A stretch of 64,000 nucleotides of DNA. Source: Parapristionchus giblindavisi (taxonomy: Eukaryota > Nematoda > Chromadorea > Rhabditida > Diplogasteridae). Where the stretch lies: positions 62,001-126,000 of the forward strand of contig CALSFV010000274.1 of the NCBI GenBank assembly GCA_943737045.1, read 5' to 3'. The notes under the pieces were generated by a model. That model searched no databases. It was not told where the DNA came from and saw only the letters and a program-made list of their open reading frames with translations. Every line of letters begins with the position of its first letter. Within the stretch, counting starts at the first letter, position 1. Positions 22,757 through 33,731 of the stretch are shown here, one piece after another. Position numbers and translations under genes: made by a program.

Positions 22757-24694
22757 TTATTTATTCTTTTCTTTATTAAATGGCTGTCGTGTGCATTGTT
22801 GTAGCATAGCACGTAATTGTCCTCTACTGTGTAGTTCATGTAGATCCATAGCACCTTCAAAAACAAATCGACACTCTCGTGTTTTTAGATACTCAAATCA
22901 ATATTATGCTCCAATTCAATCAATAATTATCGATTTCTAACCTCCTATAAAATGTCCGCATACGAAAATGTATGGGAATCTGCCGGCACCAGTCAGATTC
23001 TGTAGATCTATATGTAATTGGCGTTGCCATTCCTCATCTCCAGCTAGTTCTACAACGAAAAGTACAGTGTAATTATTGATTTTAAAAAAAGAAATATTAA
23101 TTACCTAGGAAATGAGAGGCAACATCTGCATAGTTGATGGCTAGTAACCTCTTTGCTTTGTGACAAGCGGGACATGATTCGAGGGTATAGATCATGATTG
23201 GATACCTGGACGATAATCAATCAATATATCAAATATTCAATCAATAAATAATCGATCCATAAGCCAAACTTATATCTTTTCTTGGATTTTAATAATTTTT
23301 CATCATCAGAAATGGTAAAGTCTGATCTTTGATTTTTTTTAGTTTCAGTTAAAATTGAAAAAAATAGATATGAAGACAAACATTCTGCTTTGTCTCTCAA
23401 TGTATCCAGCATAACTGTATCCATAAGGAGATGGAATTCTATTTGTTCTTTCACTAGGGAAACTTCTATAAGATGGTTGTTGTGGTGGACCATAATCTCC
23501 TCTATTATTGTTACTATATCCACCATGAGCCGGCATGGGCATATTTCCCGGCCCTGTCTGCCTATTAGCATATCGAGGCTCCACGAATCTACCGTAACCA
23601 GTTTGCGGATCCTGCAACGATCGCGATACTGTAGCAATTTATCTATTGATTATTGATCTCACCACAACTCTGACCGGTCGATTTCTATACGTACCATAAC
23701 CTTCGAACGGAGTTTGTCGCTCAGGATAACCTATAATCGATCGATTGTCAGAAAAAATTTACAATTAGTTACTGATTACCGGGAAGATCAGGATACGGTA
23801 TAGCTGGGAAATTATCTACGGGCAGCATGGGCGATACGGGATCAGAGATAGGAGGTAGACCTATGTCTGATATGCCAGTCCCTGAATGATTAAGATTCAA
23901 TTTTATTATTTATTATTATTCTTATTAATATTAATATTAATATTAATATTAATATTGTAAACTACTCCCACCTAAACTTCGGAGATTGACAAATTCAGGA
24001 TAAGCTCCATTGGTCCGTACCCAAACATCATTAGGACGTCTCTGTCTAAATCGAAGAGGAGGTAAAGGCGCTCGAGTAGGTACTGTAAGTAGTCGTTATC
24101 GATTAATTGATCCCAATGAATAGATCATTACCGTATTCAGGTGCCATAATGGGTTCTTGTACAGATTGGATAGGTCTGACCATAGGTCGATTGCCACTTC
24201 TCTCATTGTATCCATTTGGTTGGAAGATAGGTTCTTGTGGAGGAGGCCATCCTTGACGATGGGGCATCTCATAATCAGGGTAGTCCTACAATTAATTATA
24301 TTGTTTTATGAAAATCGAATGTGTTTCCCATGAACTTTTTGTCCTGTCAGAATTCTCTCGAAAACAAAGAGTTGCAATTGCTCGTCCAGAGCTGAGAATT
24401 TTTATATATTTTTTAATATGAGCAAAATGATTTTTAAATAATGTTACTTGAAAGGGAGCCGCAGTAGTCCCTCTAATCGATCTAATCGTAGTGAGTCTTA
24501 TATCAAAAGCCTCATCGTCTTCAGGTTGAAGACGACTATCAAAATGGTTTGCACTTCCTAAACATCGATTTAAAATGCATAAAAAAATTTTGTTCAATCT
24601 ATGATGACCTACCTGCAGTCTTTTCGATCCTCGAAGACGGTGGCAGTACCGCATGTGCATAGAAAAATAAATAATGAAACAGAATCAGGATCAT
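22757..24694 (-). CDS. Secreted or luminal glutaredoxin-domain protein
   Basis: Ten exons join in phase: 24613-24694, 24448-24557, 24132-24285, 23972-24082, 23780-23881, 23663-23730, 23382-23611, 23105-23205, 22942-23049, 22757-22854, giving 387 residues. Residues 1-17 (MILILFHYLFFYAHA) form a signal peptide. Residues about 25-285 are a low-complexity region rich in Pro, Arg, Asn, Gln and Tyr. From about 286 there is a thioredoxin fold of glutaredoxin type: YPIMIYTLESCPACHKAKRL with the CPAC pair at about 297 and 300, then a helical LAGDEEWQRQLHIDLQNLTG, the cis-Pro segment GRFPYIFVCGHFIGG, and a final helix. The substrate is unknown. The ATG directly follows attatag, so SL trans-splicing is likely. 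The long disordered arm plus a C-terminal redox domain is known from nematode proteins, but I cannot name the orthologue securely. Confidence 0.9.
23917..23956. repeat. (TAATAT)n simple repeat in intron
   Basis: Short run of taatat units in the intron between 23881 and 23972. Confidence 0.7.
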
Positions 24695-25460
24695 CTATAA
24701 TAATCGATTAGTGAGTACAGTATATCTGAAGAGATAAATGTGAAAGTGAGAAGACGAATAAGGGGATGTAAATGGATATTCACGGGGTGAAACAGATTCT
24801 ATAGTGAGAGAGAGTGAAAGAGGTTACACCAATCACGCTCGTCCTTTATTTGATCTCTCAGATATCTCCGAGTCTGCAGACTATTCAATGTCTTTATATC
24901 CCTTTACAACTTACTACTTGATCTAGGCTAATTCTCTTTGTATTCGATCTAATAGAGACGAAATTAAGGAGAGTACCAAGAAAGCGAAATCATGGATTAT
25001 CTAATCATAAATTAGAAAAAAGTGAAATTCATCCCAGGATCGCCGAGATTTCGCTTGGAGTAAGAAGATTAAAAGGTAGACAAAGTGAAACGAAGGATAG
25101 GAACACCTACTAATTGATCTTAAACAGAGTTGATAGTGAACAGAAAATTTCATGAATGGAAATTGGCGATTGTTTTCTAACGTGAATTTGAGTTTCAAAA
25201 TGTTCTAAAATCTTTTTTATTCGTCATAATATTATTTGGATAGAATCCGCGATTTTCATTACATTTATGTCTAAAAATTACTTTCTCTAACAGTCAACGT
25301 CCAGCGAGAATCGAGATTTTTATATGAACTGAAACGCTGATTAGGAATGGTGCGTAAAGGGTCCTACATAGCGATGATCAGCATGGTTCACTTTTTAAGA
25401 ATCGTCTCAGATATATGTTGGTATTTATCGATTTTGAAAATGACATCCGTCATGTATCCA

Positions 25461-25632
25461 TACATTACATGGGCGGGGTACATGGAGCTTGATTCTACAG
25501 GAGAGTAATTTTGCAGGAGGTATTCAAAACATGTAAAAAATTATACCTAAACGTCATTTTTAGAGGGTGTGCCAGCCAAGTTTCGAAAATCCATAATTTC
25601 ACAGGGTGCACACCGATGTCGTTGCCCATGTA
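25461..25632. mobile_element. MITE related to 55658-55853 (inverted copy)
   Basis: Shares with 55658-55853 the blocks ggagcttgattctacagg, taaacgtcatttttagaggg and terminal cgttgcccatgtatg, in opposite orientation. Its left end is rearranged and no duplication of flanks is clear, so this is an older copy. Confidence 0.7.
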
Positions 25633-26098
25633 TGATCCGTGCACCAAAGTGAGGACTTGATAAATTTATAACCGTAGGAAAAACTGATACGTTTTTAAAT
25701 TGATAAAAGTTGGTGTGACAAATGAAAAGATGTGCATAGAAGGAGTGAGTAAATGGAAGGGATTGTATGGATGATGTGTTGTATACAGAGAAGAAATGGA
25801 TACATTTGAGAAGAGAAAAGAATGAGAATGAGAAGAGGTTGGATAGAGGTTGATAGACAACTCACACAATAAACATTCACACCCATCCCCCTTTTATTTA
25901 CATATTTTTTGTATCGCTTGAATCACTCCCTCTCAGTTTTCGAACACAAGCACACAGTACACAAAGTTCAGTTTTACGCTGGTGTCTCGAACTAGAGAAT
26001 AGTCTGAATGGGGTTGAAATTGAGAAAATAGATATGTTTGCAAGAAAACATTTTAGAAGATATTTAACATGCTCAAAACTTCTTATCAGGCAAAAAAA

Positions 26099-26239
26099 AG
26101 ACGTTAAATTCGATTTTTTTTATTTGAGTATGAAAAAAAAGGAACTTCTTTGATTTCTGGCCCAGCCCCCTCGTTCACCCCCCCCCCCCCCTCCAAATCG
26201 AATTTAACGTCTTTTTATGAAAAATCGAATTTAACGTCT
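26099..26239. repeat. Short inverted-repeat element
   Basis: GACGTTAAATTCGATTTT at the left and its complement at the right, with a second partial right copy at about 26200-26218. A 14-base C run separates the halves. Non-coding. Confidence 0.65.
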
Positions 26240-26690
26240 CATCGATTGTTGCTAATGTGACTTTCAAAGGTGAAGGAAGTTTTTTTTTGTTTTCAAAAGT
26301 TATCCGAAAAAAAGTACTCGGAATTCAGATGGTACAAATAATTTTAGAAGAAATGCAGAATATAAATATCAAAACATTTTTTTACATTTTTTTTGAAAAC
26401 CACTTCAGAAAATTTTCTGGCCAAAAAATGAAATATACTTTTAAAATCAGAAAATTTAAAAAATATATTATATTTCGAAATAGTTTCAACGAATTTTTTA
26501 AAATTCATTTAGTGTTGCGCATTTTATGAAGTGTCTTTCAAATACCAAATCTCAACAGGCTTGAGAAAGAAAAGTTTCACCTAACGCTAATCAACGGTTG
26601 TCATCGTGTGCTTTCTATTGTGATATTTTGTTGAATTTCGTTGGCTACTCGTTGATAAAAATGTATGAGAAATTAGCTTAGTAACCAAGC

Positions 26691-27193
26691 GGTGATAAGA
26701 CGTTTCAGAAATTTCACTTCCGAAAATGTCATTCCGGAAAATCTTTTCCAGAAAAGGACGTTTCAGAAATTTTTATTTCAGAAATTCCAACTCAGAAAAG
26801 GACGTTTCAGAAATTGGCACTTCAGAAATTCCAACTCAGAAAAGGACGTTTCAGAAATTGGCACTTCAGAAATTCCAACTCAGAAAAGGACGTTTCAGAA
26901 ATTATTTTTCAGAAATTCCAACTCAGAAAAAGACGTTTCAGAAAATTTGCAGTACAGTTTGTGGCTTTAAACTGCAGAGAAGATCGCTTAGAATAAATTT
27001 AGTAGCATTCAATTACAACGGGAAAATTTTCTGAAACGTCCTTTTCTGAGTTGATATTTCTGAAAAAGAATTTCTGAAACGTCCTTTTCTGAGTTGGAAT
27101 TTCTGAAGTGCCAATTTCTGAAACGTCCTTTTCTGAAGAGGATTTTCTCAAATAGCACTTTCTAAAGTGAAATTTCTGAAACGTCTTATCACC
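26691..27193. mobile_element. Mutator-like MITE with 9-bp duplication and internal subrepeats
   Basis: Ends GGTGATAAGACGTTTCAGAA and its complement are flanked by TAACCAAGC on both sides (26682-26690 and 27194-27202). The left part (26700-26945) has about five units of GACGTTTCAGAAATT plus CCAACTCAGAAAAG; the right part repeats the same units inverted. The 9-bp duplication fits Mutator-like elements. It has no transposase. Confidence 0.88.
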
Positions 27194-27312
27194 TAACCAA
27201 GCTAATCGAAACATTGCGAAAATAAGGTAAATCAATAATTTTTTCATGTTCTGTTTTTTTCCGAATTTTCTGTTTTTTTTTGTTGTTACTGCAATACCAT
27301 AGTTTACAGCTT

Positions 27313-27509
27313 TGATACTATTAGAAAGAAGTGAGGGATTGGGCGAATTTACTATAGATGAATCAAGAATATTATATTTGTTAACAACTCGATTAGACAA
27401 GAAGAATCTAAAATTACGACTGGATAAATTATTTTGGGGATCTCCACGGTTTCTGTGGAGTGAATTACGGGGTCAATATAATTTGAAATACTTTTCCCCT
27501 ATTCCATAG
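27313..27509 (+). CDS. Possible terminal exon of an unrecognised gene
   Basis: After a good acceptor (tagtttacag, ending about 27310), an open frame of about 64 codons runs to TAG. It has balanced composition unlike the AT-driven ORFs around it: LLERSEGLGEFTIDES, LYLLTTRLDKKNLKLRLDKL, then WGSPRFLWSELRGQYN. No upstream exon could be joined, since the adjacent element at 26691-27193 separates it from anything coding. It may be a gene relic. I do not recognise the family. Confidence 0.3.
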
Positions 27510-28228
27510 TCATCTATTTTCATTGTAAACTATCTTCGGGGGGGGGGGGGATCTCCAGTGGATTTGATTGCGTGCATGAAATTCGAAGGTATACCGTCCC
27601 TTTAATTTCTTGAGATCTTTGTGCTAACCTCTGAGACTAGGGGAATTTACAAGTAGCATTATGAACATACACGATTTTCGCAGAAAGTCTAAAAAAGTCA
27701 AATGATTTGCTGTGGGGCTAAAAGAGCATCCATATCTATTCTATTATAGGAATTATCTTTTGTTTTCATGATAATTGTCGTGGCAAAGTCTATGCCTAAT
27801 CGGACAAATTCAGACAATTTCGAAAAAAGCGTGAAACTGGTTTCTACCATCTTTCTTCAATTATAACTTTTCCCGAAGAACATGAAATTTCATGAAACTC
27901 TAGTATATTGTCGTCTACTATATATAGAAGACATCTGGCTTTTAAATACAATCGAAATTAACCTGAGAAAGTACTGCCTGTACCTCTCAAAATAAGAAAA
28001 ATAAATTTTCAAAATTTCCCAGAATTCAACCGATCGGGCTCATTCTCTACCATGTTTTGCAAAACTCGTGGGCTATTATCTCTGAAAAGTTTGAAACCTT
28101 CAGCTTCATTGAACACATAGTAATGGCATTTTATCCGCTCATGCGTTGAAAATATTGATCGAAAATATCGATTGGTAGAACAGTTTGAAACAGTTTTGGC
28201 TGTCTCCCCCTCAACCCATATGGGTAGC

Positions 28229-28968
28229 TTTCAGAACCGTTTCCGTCGCAACTGGTGCTTCCCTTGTTAATTCTGCGATATTCATTAACCAGTTGATCTG
28301 CTCGCCCTATAGATGGGCCTTTAAAACCAACATGAGACTGACCGTCGACCCCGGATCAGGAGTTCTCGACCAGGGCTGTGCGAAAAAAAAATTTCGAAAA
28401 AAATTCAAAAAACGAAAATATTCGAATTTTTTTTCCGAAAAATCCGAAAAATTCAAAAATAAGTTTAAACAATGTTTTCTAATTCGAAAACATCAACATC
28501 AATTCGCTAAATTTTAATATCGATAAAATGGAAATGTAAAAATTGCAACTGTGATTCTTACTTGAAGCTGCTTACATGATAAAATATATATTTTTTACTC
28601 AAGTGAAAGCGTAATTGTTGTCTCCAAATTTGAAATTTTTGTTAAAAGGTCTTAAATTGTTGAAATTTTGTGCTTTTTTGTGTAACAACATTTTTCGATT
28701 TTTTCGAACTTTTTTCGAAAAATTTTTCGTCGAAAAAGTTTTTCGAGAAAACCCGAAAAATACGAAAAAACCGAAAAACGAAAAATGCACAGCCCTGTTC
28801 TCGACCCCAAGGGTGTCCTGATCGCCCTTTTGCAAAAACCTTCACTTATGTACACTGGAGGAGTACACGTTCACACTGACAACGAGTGTATGCCTATGGA
28901 GTGGACCAGCTGATGGTCAAGAAGTTCCGTCGTGAATGGTTCCAGGATGAACGGTGCAATTGAATATA
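28229..28968 (+). pseudogene. Broken exon of an unrecognised gene, split by a hAT-type MITE
   Basis: After an acceptor-like gctttcag, coding-like sequence reads TVSVATGASLVNSAIFINQ and MRLTVDPGSGVLD. It is interrupted at 28371-28797 by a MITE and resumes as PKGVLIALLQKPSLMYTGG and VHVHTDNE. A frameshift then moves the best frame to VYAYGVDQLMVKKFRREWF before TGA at about 28966. Removing the MITE and one copy of its duplication restores the frame across the insertion site. I do not recognise the protein. The later frameshift argues for a pseudogene. Confidence 0.5.
28371..28797. mobile_element. hAT-type MITE
   Basis: Ends CAGGGCTGTGC and GCACAGCCCTG are flanked by TTCTCGAC on both sides (28363-28370 and 28798-28805). 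CAGGG-type ends with an 8-bp duplication are characteristic of hAT elements. The interior is AT-rich with long inverted blocks of aaattttcg type. No transposase. Confidence 0.9.
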
Positions 28969-30040
28969 ATCTCTAAAGATGCATACAAACTCCCAAAACA
29001 AATTGAATAAACATTCCTGAAGATGTATCCATATTGTCAACTTCTCATAACATGACAACATTCACGTTTGGTTATCTTCATTCAGAGATCAAAGATCAAT
29101 AAATTGCTTTAATAGTTGTACAATGGTCAATGTGATGTTTTTGTTCGAAAAAAAGGCGGAAAAATTTATTGATCGTACCCGCGGATATAAAATGCACAGT
29201 AATGGTGTGTGTGTGGTATATCGTAGTGACTGTATGGTGTAAGGGAAGGCGACAAGTCTCAAAAGACGGACACACTATGCTGACGTAGAGAGGAAAGAAA
29301 GAGTGATGGTAATAAAATGAACACGACAAAAAAAGGAACACGGTCACATACAAACCAATCGATAACAATTTCATAATATCATTCACACATTGGAAATAAA
29401 GTCAATTTCTCTTTTTGATCTTTTCTAAAAAAACATTTTTTTAGCAATCAGCAATCAGATTGAAATAAGACGGGGAAAAAAAGTATTAATATTATACACT
29501 TGGAGGACTGTAATGAATCAATAGAGCACACGAGTCTCACGGGGAAAACGATGGGACGAGAGAAGGTATACGGTATGCACGGAAATATATATTAGCAAGG
29601 AAGAGACAGAGAGGAGGACACGAGTGGAATATCTATTGATTAGATGATAAACGAGTGAACTGAATTGAAAACGAGGAAGAGGATGAAGAGTGAAGAGGAA
29701 TACATCACAAGATGACAGAAAGAATACATAGATGAAGATAGATTGAATAGACATATGAGTACAAATGGTAAGAACAATTGACACAATAGACAATAGTACG
29801 TAGAGACTGTATGAATATGGTAGATCGACGATAGTGGAGACACTGAATCAATCGATAGATAGATAGATACAATTATGATGAATGAATAGGCAACAATAAG
29901 ATAATCAAGGATACTGTAGAAATGAAGAAGAAGACGAAGGACATATTACATATGAACAACAGAGGTAACCAATCAACTAGCACTAAAAGGAGGAGCACAA
30001 CTTAGGGCTCAAGTCCTAAGTTAAGTTCTTAAGGTCCTTA
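28969..30040. other. Region downstream of SPOP gene
   Basis: Holds the 3' UTR of the MATH-BTB gene at its right side. From about 29500 to 29950 the plus strand is purine-rich (agaggaagagg-type) without a regular period. No gene supported. Confidence 0.5.
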
Positions 30041-32133
30041 TTAGTTAAGTATCATGGGTTCATCCGCACAACTGGAACGAGATGAGGTCGTGGTGGCAGT
30101 ACTACTTGGTGATGACTTATCAAATCCATTCACAATATCAGTAACCAAATGAGAATGAGACTTGAGAATGTCTGTCCATCCCGATGTCTGAGTCACCAAC
30201 TTGGTACGGTGTTGAATGAACTGCAAGTCACACATATCATTACAGTATACGGTAGGATAGGATTACGGTAGGGGTTACGGTATTTATTATTTATTTATTG
30301 CTTATACTTATACTTACAATGAGCGTGTATTCCCTCAATCGTGGAGCTGCATACATATCAGAGAGAACGAGCAATTGACAGACATTCTCGATTGCTGAAA
30401 ACAAAACGTCAATCTATAAACAATATATACTATATTCCCGTTTGCAAATCTATCAACTAACACAAAAAATGTTAAAAAAACAACCAATAGATAATATTGT
30501 TGCTTGTAATTGATTTGATGTGATTACTATTATATAAAGGTACTAATATAAAACTACAAATAACTAAAAATAAAGCTACAGCGCAAATATTTTTATTAAC
30601 AAGAATAAAAGCGTACAAATCTGTTCAATGAGCGATCCTTCACAGTGAACCTTCAACTCATCCAATCCATACTTGTCGGCAGCAATCAACAAGTCTCCAG
30701 CTGTAATCAATCAATTAGAGTTAAAGTAATGAAGGATTGGTTTGAAAGTTGGTTGTCTTGGAAGAGAAACTATTTAAAAGACTTAATATACCTAGAAATA
30801 AATACGATCCAGTGTTTCGGACCTCGTCCTAGACACTGGACCGGCCTGTGTGGGGTGGGCCTCATCAGTAGGATGAGCCACAATATATGAAAGCGATGAA
30901 AGATGAATTGAATGTGCTTACCTATCTCTCCAATGTCCTTAGAACATCTACCCGAGTAGATATAATTGAGCATTTCAATGATAACATCAGCATCCATATC
31001 AGTGATATGAACCACTCCACTCTTACTCTCTTCTGTATGAGAATGAGCTAACATTGCACAGAAGACTTTGGAACGAGCTGCGAGTACCACACGATGGGTA
31101 TGAATGTCCCTGCAATAGGATTAATAATAATACCATCTTTTTTCATGTATGATAAATTAAATTAATATTAGTAATAATATAATAAAATAGTATAATAGTA
31201 ATGGTGGTAATATAACATAAATAATAGTAATAACGCAGGTGAGGTGAGGTGATACACACTAGAGATCAAAGATCAAACATTACGACTGACCTATCGCCGA
31301 CACGAATCGTGAAATCGGACAGCATATCGTCTTTGAAGAGTCTCATGTAATCATCGGCCAATTGTCGTTCAGTGTGCAGGGGTTTCAGCTGGAATCAATC
31401 AAATTAATCACTAAATGGATATTCGAATGGATAGTATCTCACCGGCATGGGATCGCTTGTAGTGGTTATAGTCTCAGTCGCAACATCTATTTCAACAGCT
31501 ACAGTAATTGAGTCACGTGGCAGGATCTGTGGGAAGAGCACGTCTCTGAATTTATAGATTGAATTAATCAATAATCTCTCCACCTTTCAGTACCTCTTGA
31601 TATAGCTGACATAATCAGAATGAGATGGATTAGGATGGATCCTCATTTCTATTTCTTTAGCTTCAGCTGATCGAAGTGAGAACCGAGACTTGAAGCCAAT
31701 CTTTGTCATTTTACTGTTTGTCACCTACAATCACTCGATTAATAACCTCTCAATAAGATGGTACAGTATCCACCAACTGTCATACTGTAACGATACTGTA
31801 CTTACCCGATTGAGACATAAAAATACGAAATCCTTGTTGTTCTCTCCGTTTCCTTTGGGATAGATCTTGATGGACCATGTCAGATTCTCATCTCCCCGTG
31901 GTAAATGAACAAAGTTCTCTAAGTACTCTTGATAACAATGAGAGAAGTTCTTCACTGTCCATTCATGTTTCACGTGCTGAATCAATCAATAATTATGGGT
32001 AATCGTTCAATAATTGACAAGACAGTAACCGTACCTCGACCTTGATCTCCGTCTGACTTGTGTGTCCCAAGTGAATAGTGTTTGAGGTAGATTCAACGGG
32101 CATCGCCAATTCAGCCACGGCTGCTGGCTCCAT
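30041..32133 (-). CDS. spop-1: SPOP-type MATH-BTB protein (Cullin-3 substrate adaptor)
   Basis: SPOP proteins bind substrates with the MATH domain and Cullin-3 with the BTB domain. Nine exons join in phase: 32035-32133, 31806-31976, 31594-31724, 31443-31545, 31291-31388, 30922-31109, 30617-30700, 30318-30394, 30041-30220, giving 376 residues (human SPOP has 374). MATH spans about 34-170: VKHEWTVKNFSHCYQEY, then the NLTWSIKIYPKG strand and FVFLCLN. BTB spans about 185-300: LADDYMRLFKDDMLSDFTIR, HRVVLAARSKVFCAMLAH, MLNYIYSGRCSKD. A BACK-like helical end follows (SGWTDILKSHSHLV), then a Ser/Thr tail in place of a clear nuclear signal. The start follows gtagatcag by two bases. It is one of a large nematode MATH-BTB family, but its length and end-to-end match favour the SPOP orthologue. 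Confidence 0.93.
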
Positions 32134-33731
32134 TCCTGATCTACACAATCATCAATCAATATTAGAGCATCTATCAAACTTCAATTCTAGTACACAGTCA
32201 GATACGATCTGGAGTCATGACAACCCATCGGAAATCAATCAATAAACACATGAATACAGTAATACCGGGAACTCTCTTTATACCGTGATTGTACATATAT
32301 AAGTGTATGTGTGGCTGGTGCATGCAAATCAATGACTACAATCAATATATATTGACTATACTGTGGAAAACACGAATTATTGATTGAATAATAGGATGGA
32401 GGTTCGTAACTGGTGCTATCGAGTAAATTGGTTGGCAATGACTGTAGAGAAAAAAACAGAGCAGAGAGGGTGGTGGATGATAATAATAATAGACATATAG
32501 ATGATACATATCTCGATATATAAAAGAAGAAGAAGATAATATAATATATACACAATAGACTCAATTGAAACAATTGAGAACAACTACCTATCACAGTATT
32601 ACTTGTCTATATAGAAGAATATATGGATCATGATGAAGATTTAAGGGAAGGAAAGAAGTCATTCATTATATTTGAATATATTGAATATATATTTATATTT
32701 AGTGAACGAACCTAAAAAGATTCATAGTCTTCTGGGTGCATTTCATCTATATACACAATGTTGATTAGATGGGACATGTTATGGATCGAGTACTGTAGAT
32801 CAAAGGGGGGGGGTGGTCAGAGATACGGTAAGTCATTTCAGCCGGTATATATGTGGGGTAGAGGGTAGGTGAGATATAACAACATCGAGAGTACTTGTGT
32901 GTATATCATATCATAGTAGATGAAGAATGGAAAAGGAGAGGAAGGATGATGAAAGAGATAAGGATCAGATTGATAAAGAGATAAAAAGACAAGTCCCGAA
33001 AGTAAGAGCAAAGACAAAGAGCTCAACTGAGCCACACAACAAGCAACAAACGTTATATATCTATATTATGTTTTGGTTTTTTCCTAAATGATTTTCTAGT
33101 CATAACAATAAAAAGATCATTACTCACGAGTACATAAATGTATATATGGATTAGAGAGATAATGATAAGAAGAGATAAGAGTGAGCTATTAGTATCAATT
33201 ATATCATAGTCAACTATTATCACTACTACTTATTAACAGGAACAAATGACAGTAAACGTTGATGATAAGACACATGGAAGGGATACTGTAACAAGCAGAT
33301 CAAGCATACGGTAGGAAATAAGAGAATGAGGAGGGAGGAAGGCAAGATGTATCCGTGATGATGATGATGATAAAGAATGAAGAACTAAGATGAAGGAAAG
33401 AGCGTATCTAAACTAGCGAGAGATAGAGATAGATAGAGTAAAATGATGAGTGAGAGATGAAGTAAGGAATCATGCTTAGGGAAGAGAAAGGCAGAGAAAA
33501 GACACATTGTGGGATGACTCTAATCTCCAAATAGGATCAATCATGAACACTTTCTACATAATCACAATACGACACAAATATACTATAATAATGAAGATAT
33601 AGAAACAACAATCATACAATCGATAATATTGATTAGATAGATACTGTATAGAAGGAAGAACAAACGAAAAGACGACCAATCGATAATTTGGGAGCGTCTC
33701 CTGATCAGGATATGACAGCACACGAACGAAC
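32134..33731. other. Intergenic region between GLD-4 3' end and SPOP gene start
   Basis: Should hold the GLD-4 3' UTR and SPOP promoter or intercistronic sequence. It contains an 8-G run near 32804 and several AT-rich and purine-rich blocks. No ORF of plausible composition and no element ends found. Confidence 0.5.

Larger units (their letters stand above)
24695..26690. other. Gene-poor region, 5' side
   Basis: Upstream of the glutaredoxin-like gene. It holds its presumed promoter and, further out, repeats listed separately (25461-25632, 26099-26239). The remaining open frames are AT-driven (Phe, Lys, Ile-rich) and not credible as genes. Confidence 0.5.

Noticed and set aside
26257..26529. 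90-codon plus-strand frame
   Set aside because: Phe/Lys/Ile-rich translation of AT-rich DNA, with no splice context and no resemblance to any family.
26692..26970. Repeat protein with FRNSNSEKDVSE units
   Set aside because: It is the translation of the tandem units inside the MITE at 26691-27193; all three frames are similarly open.
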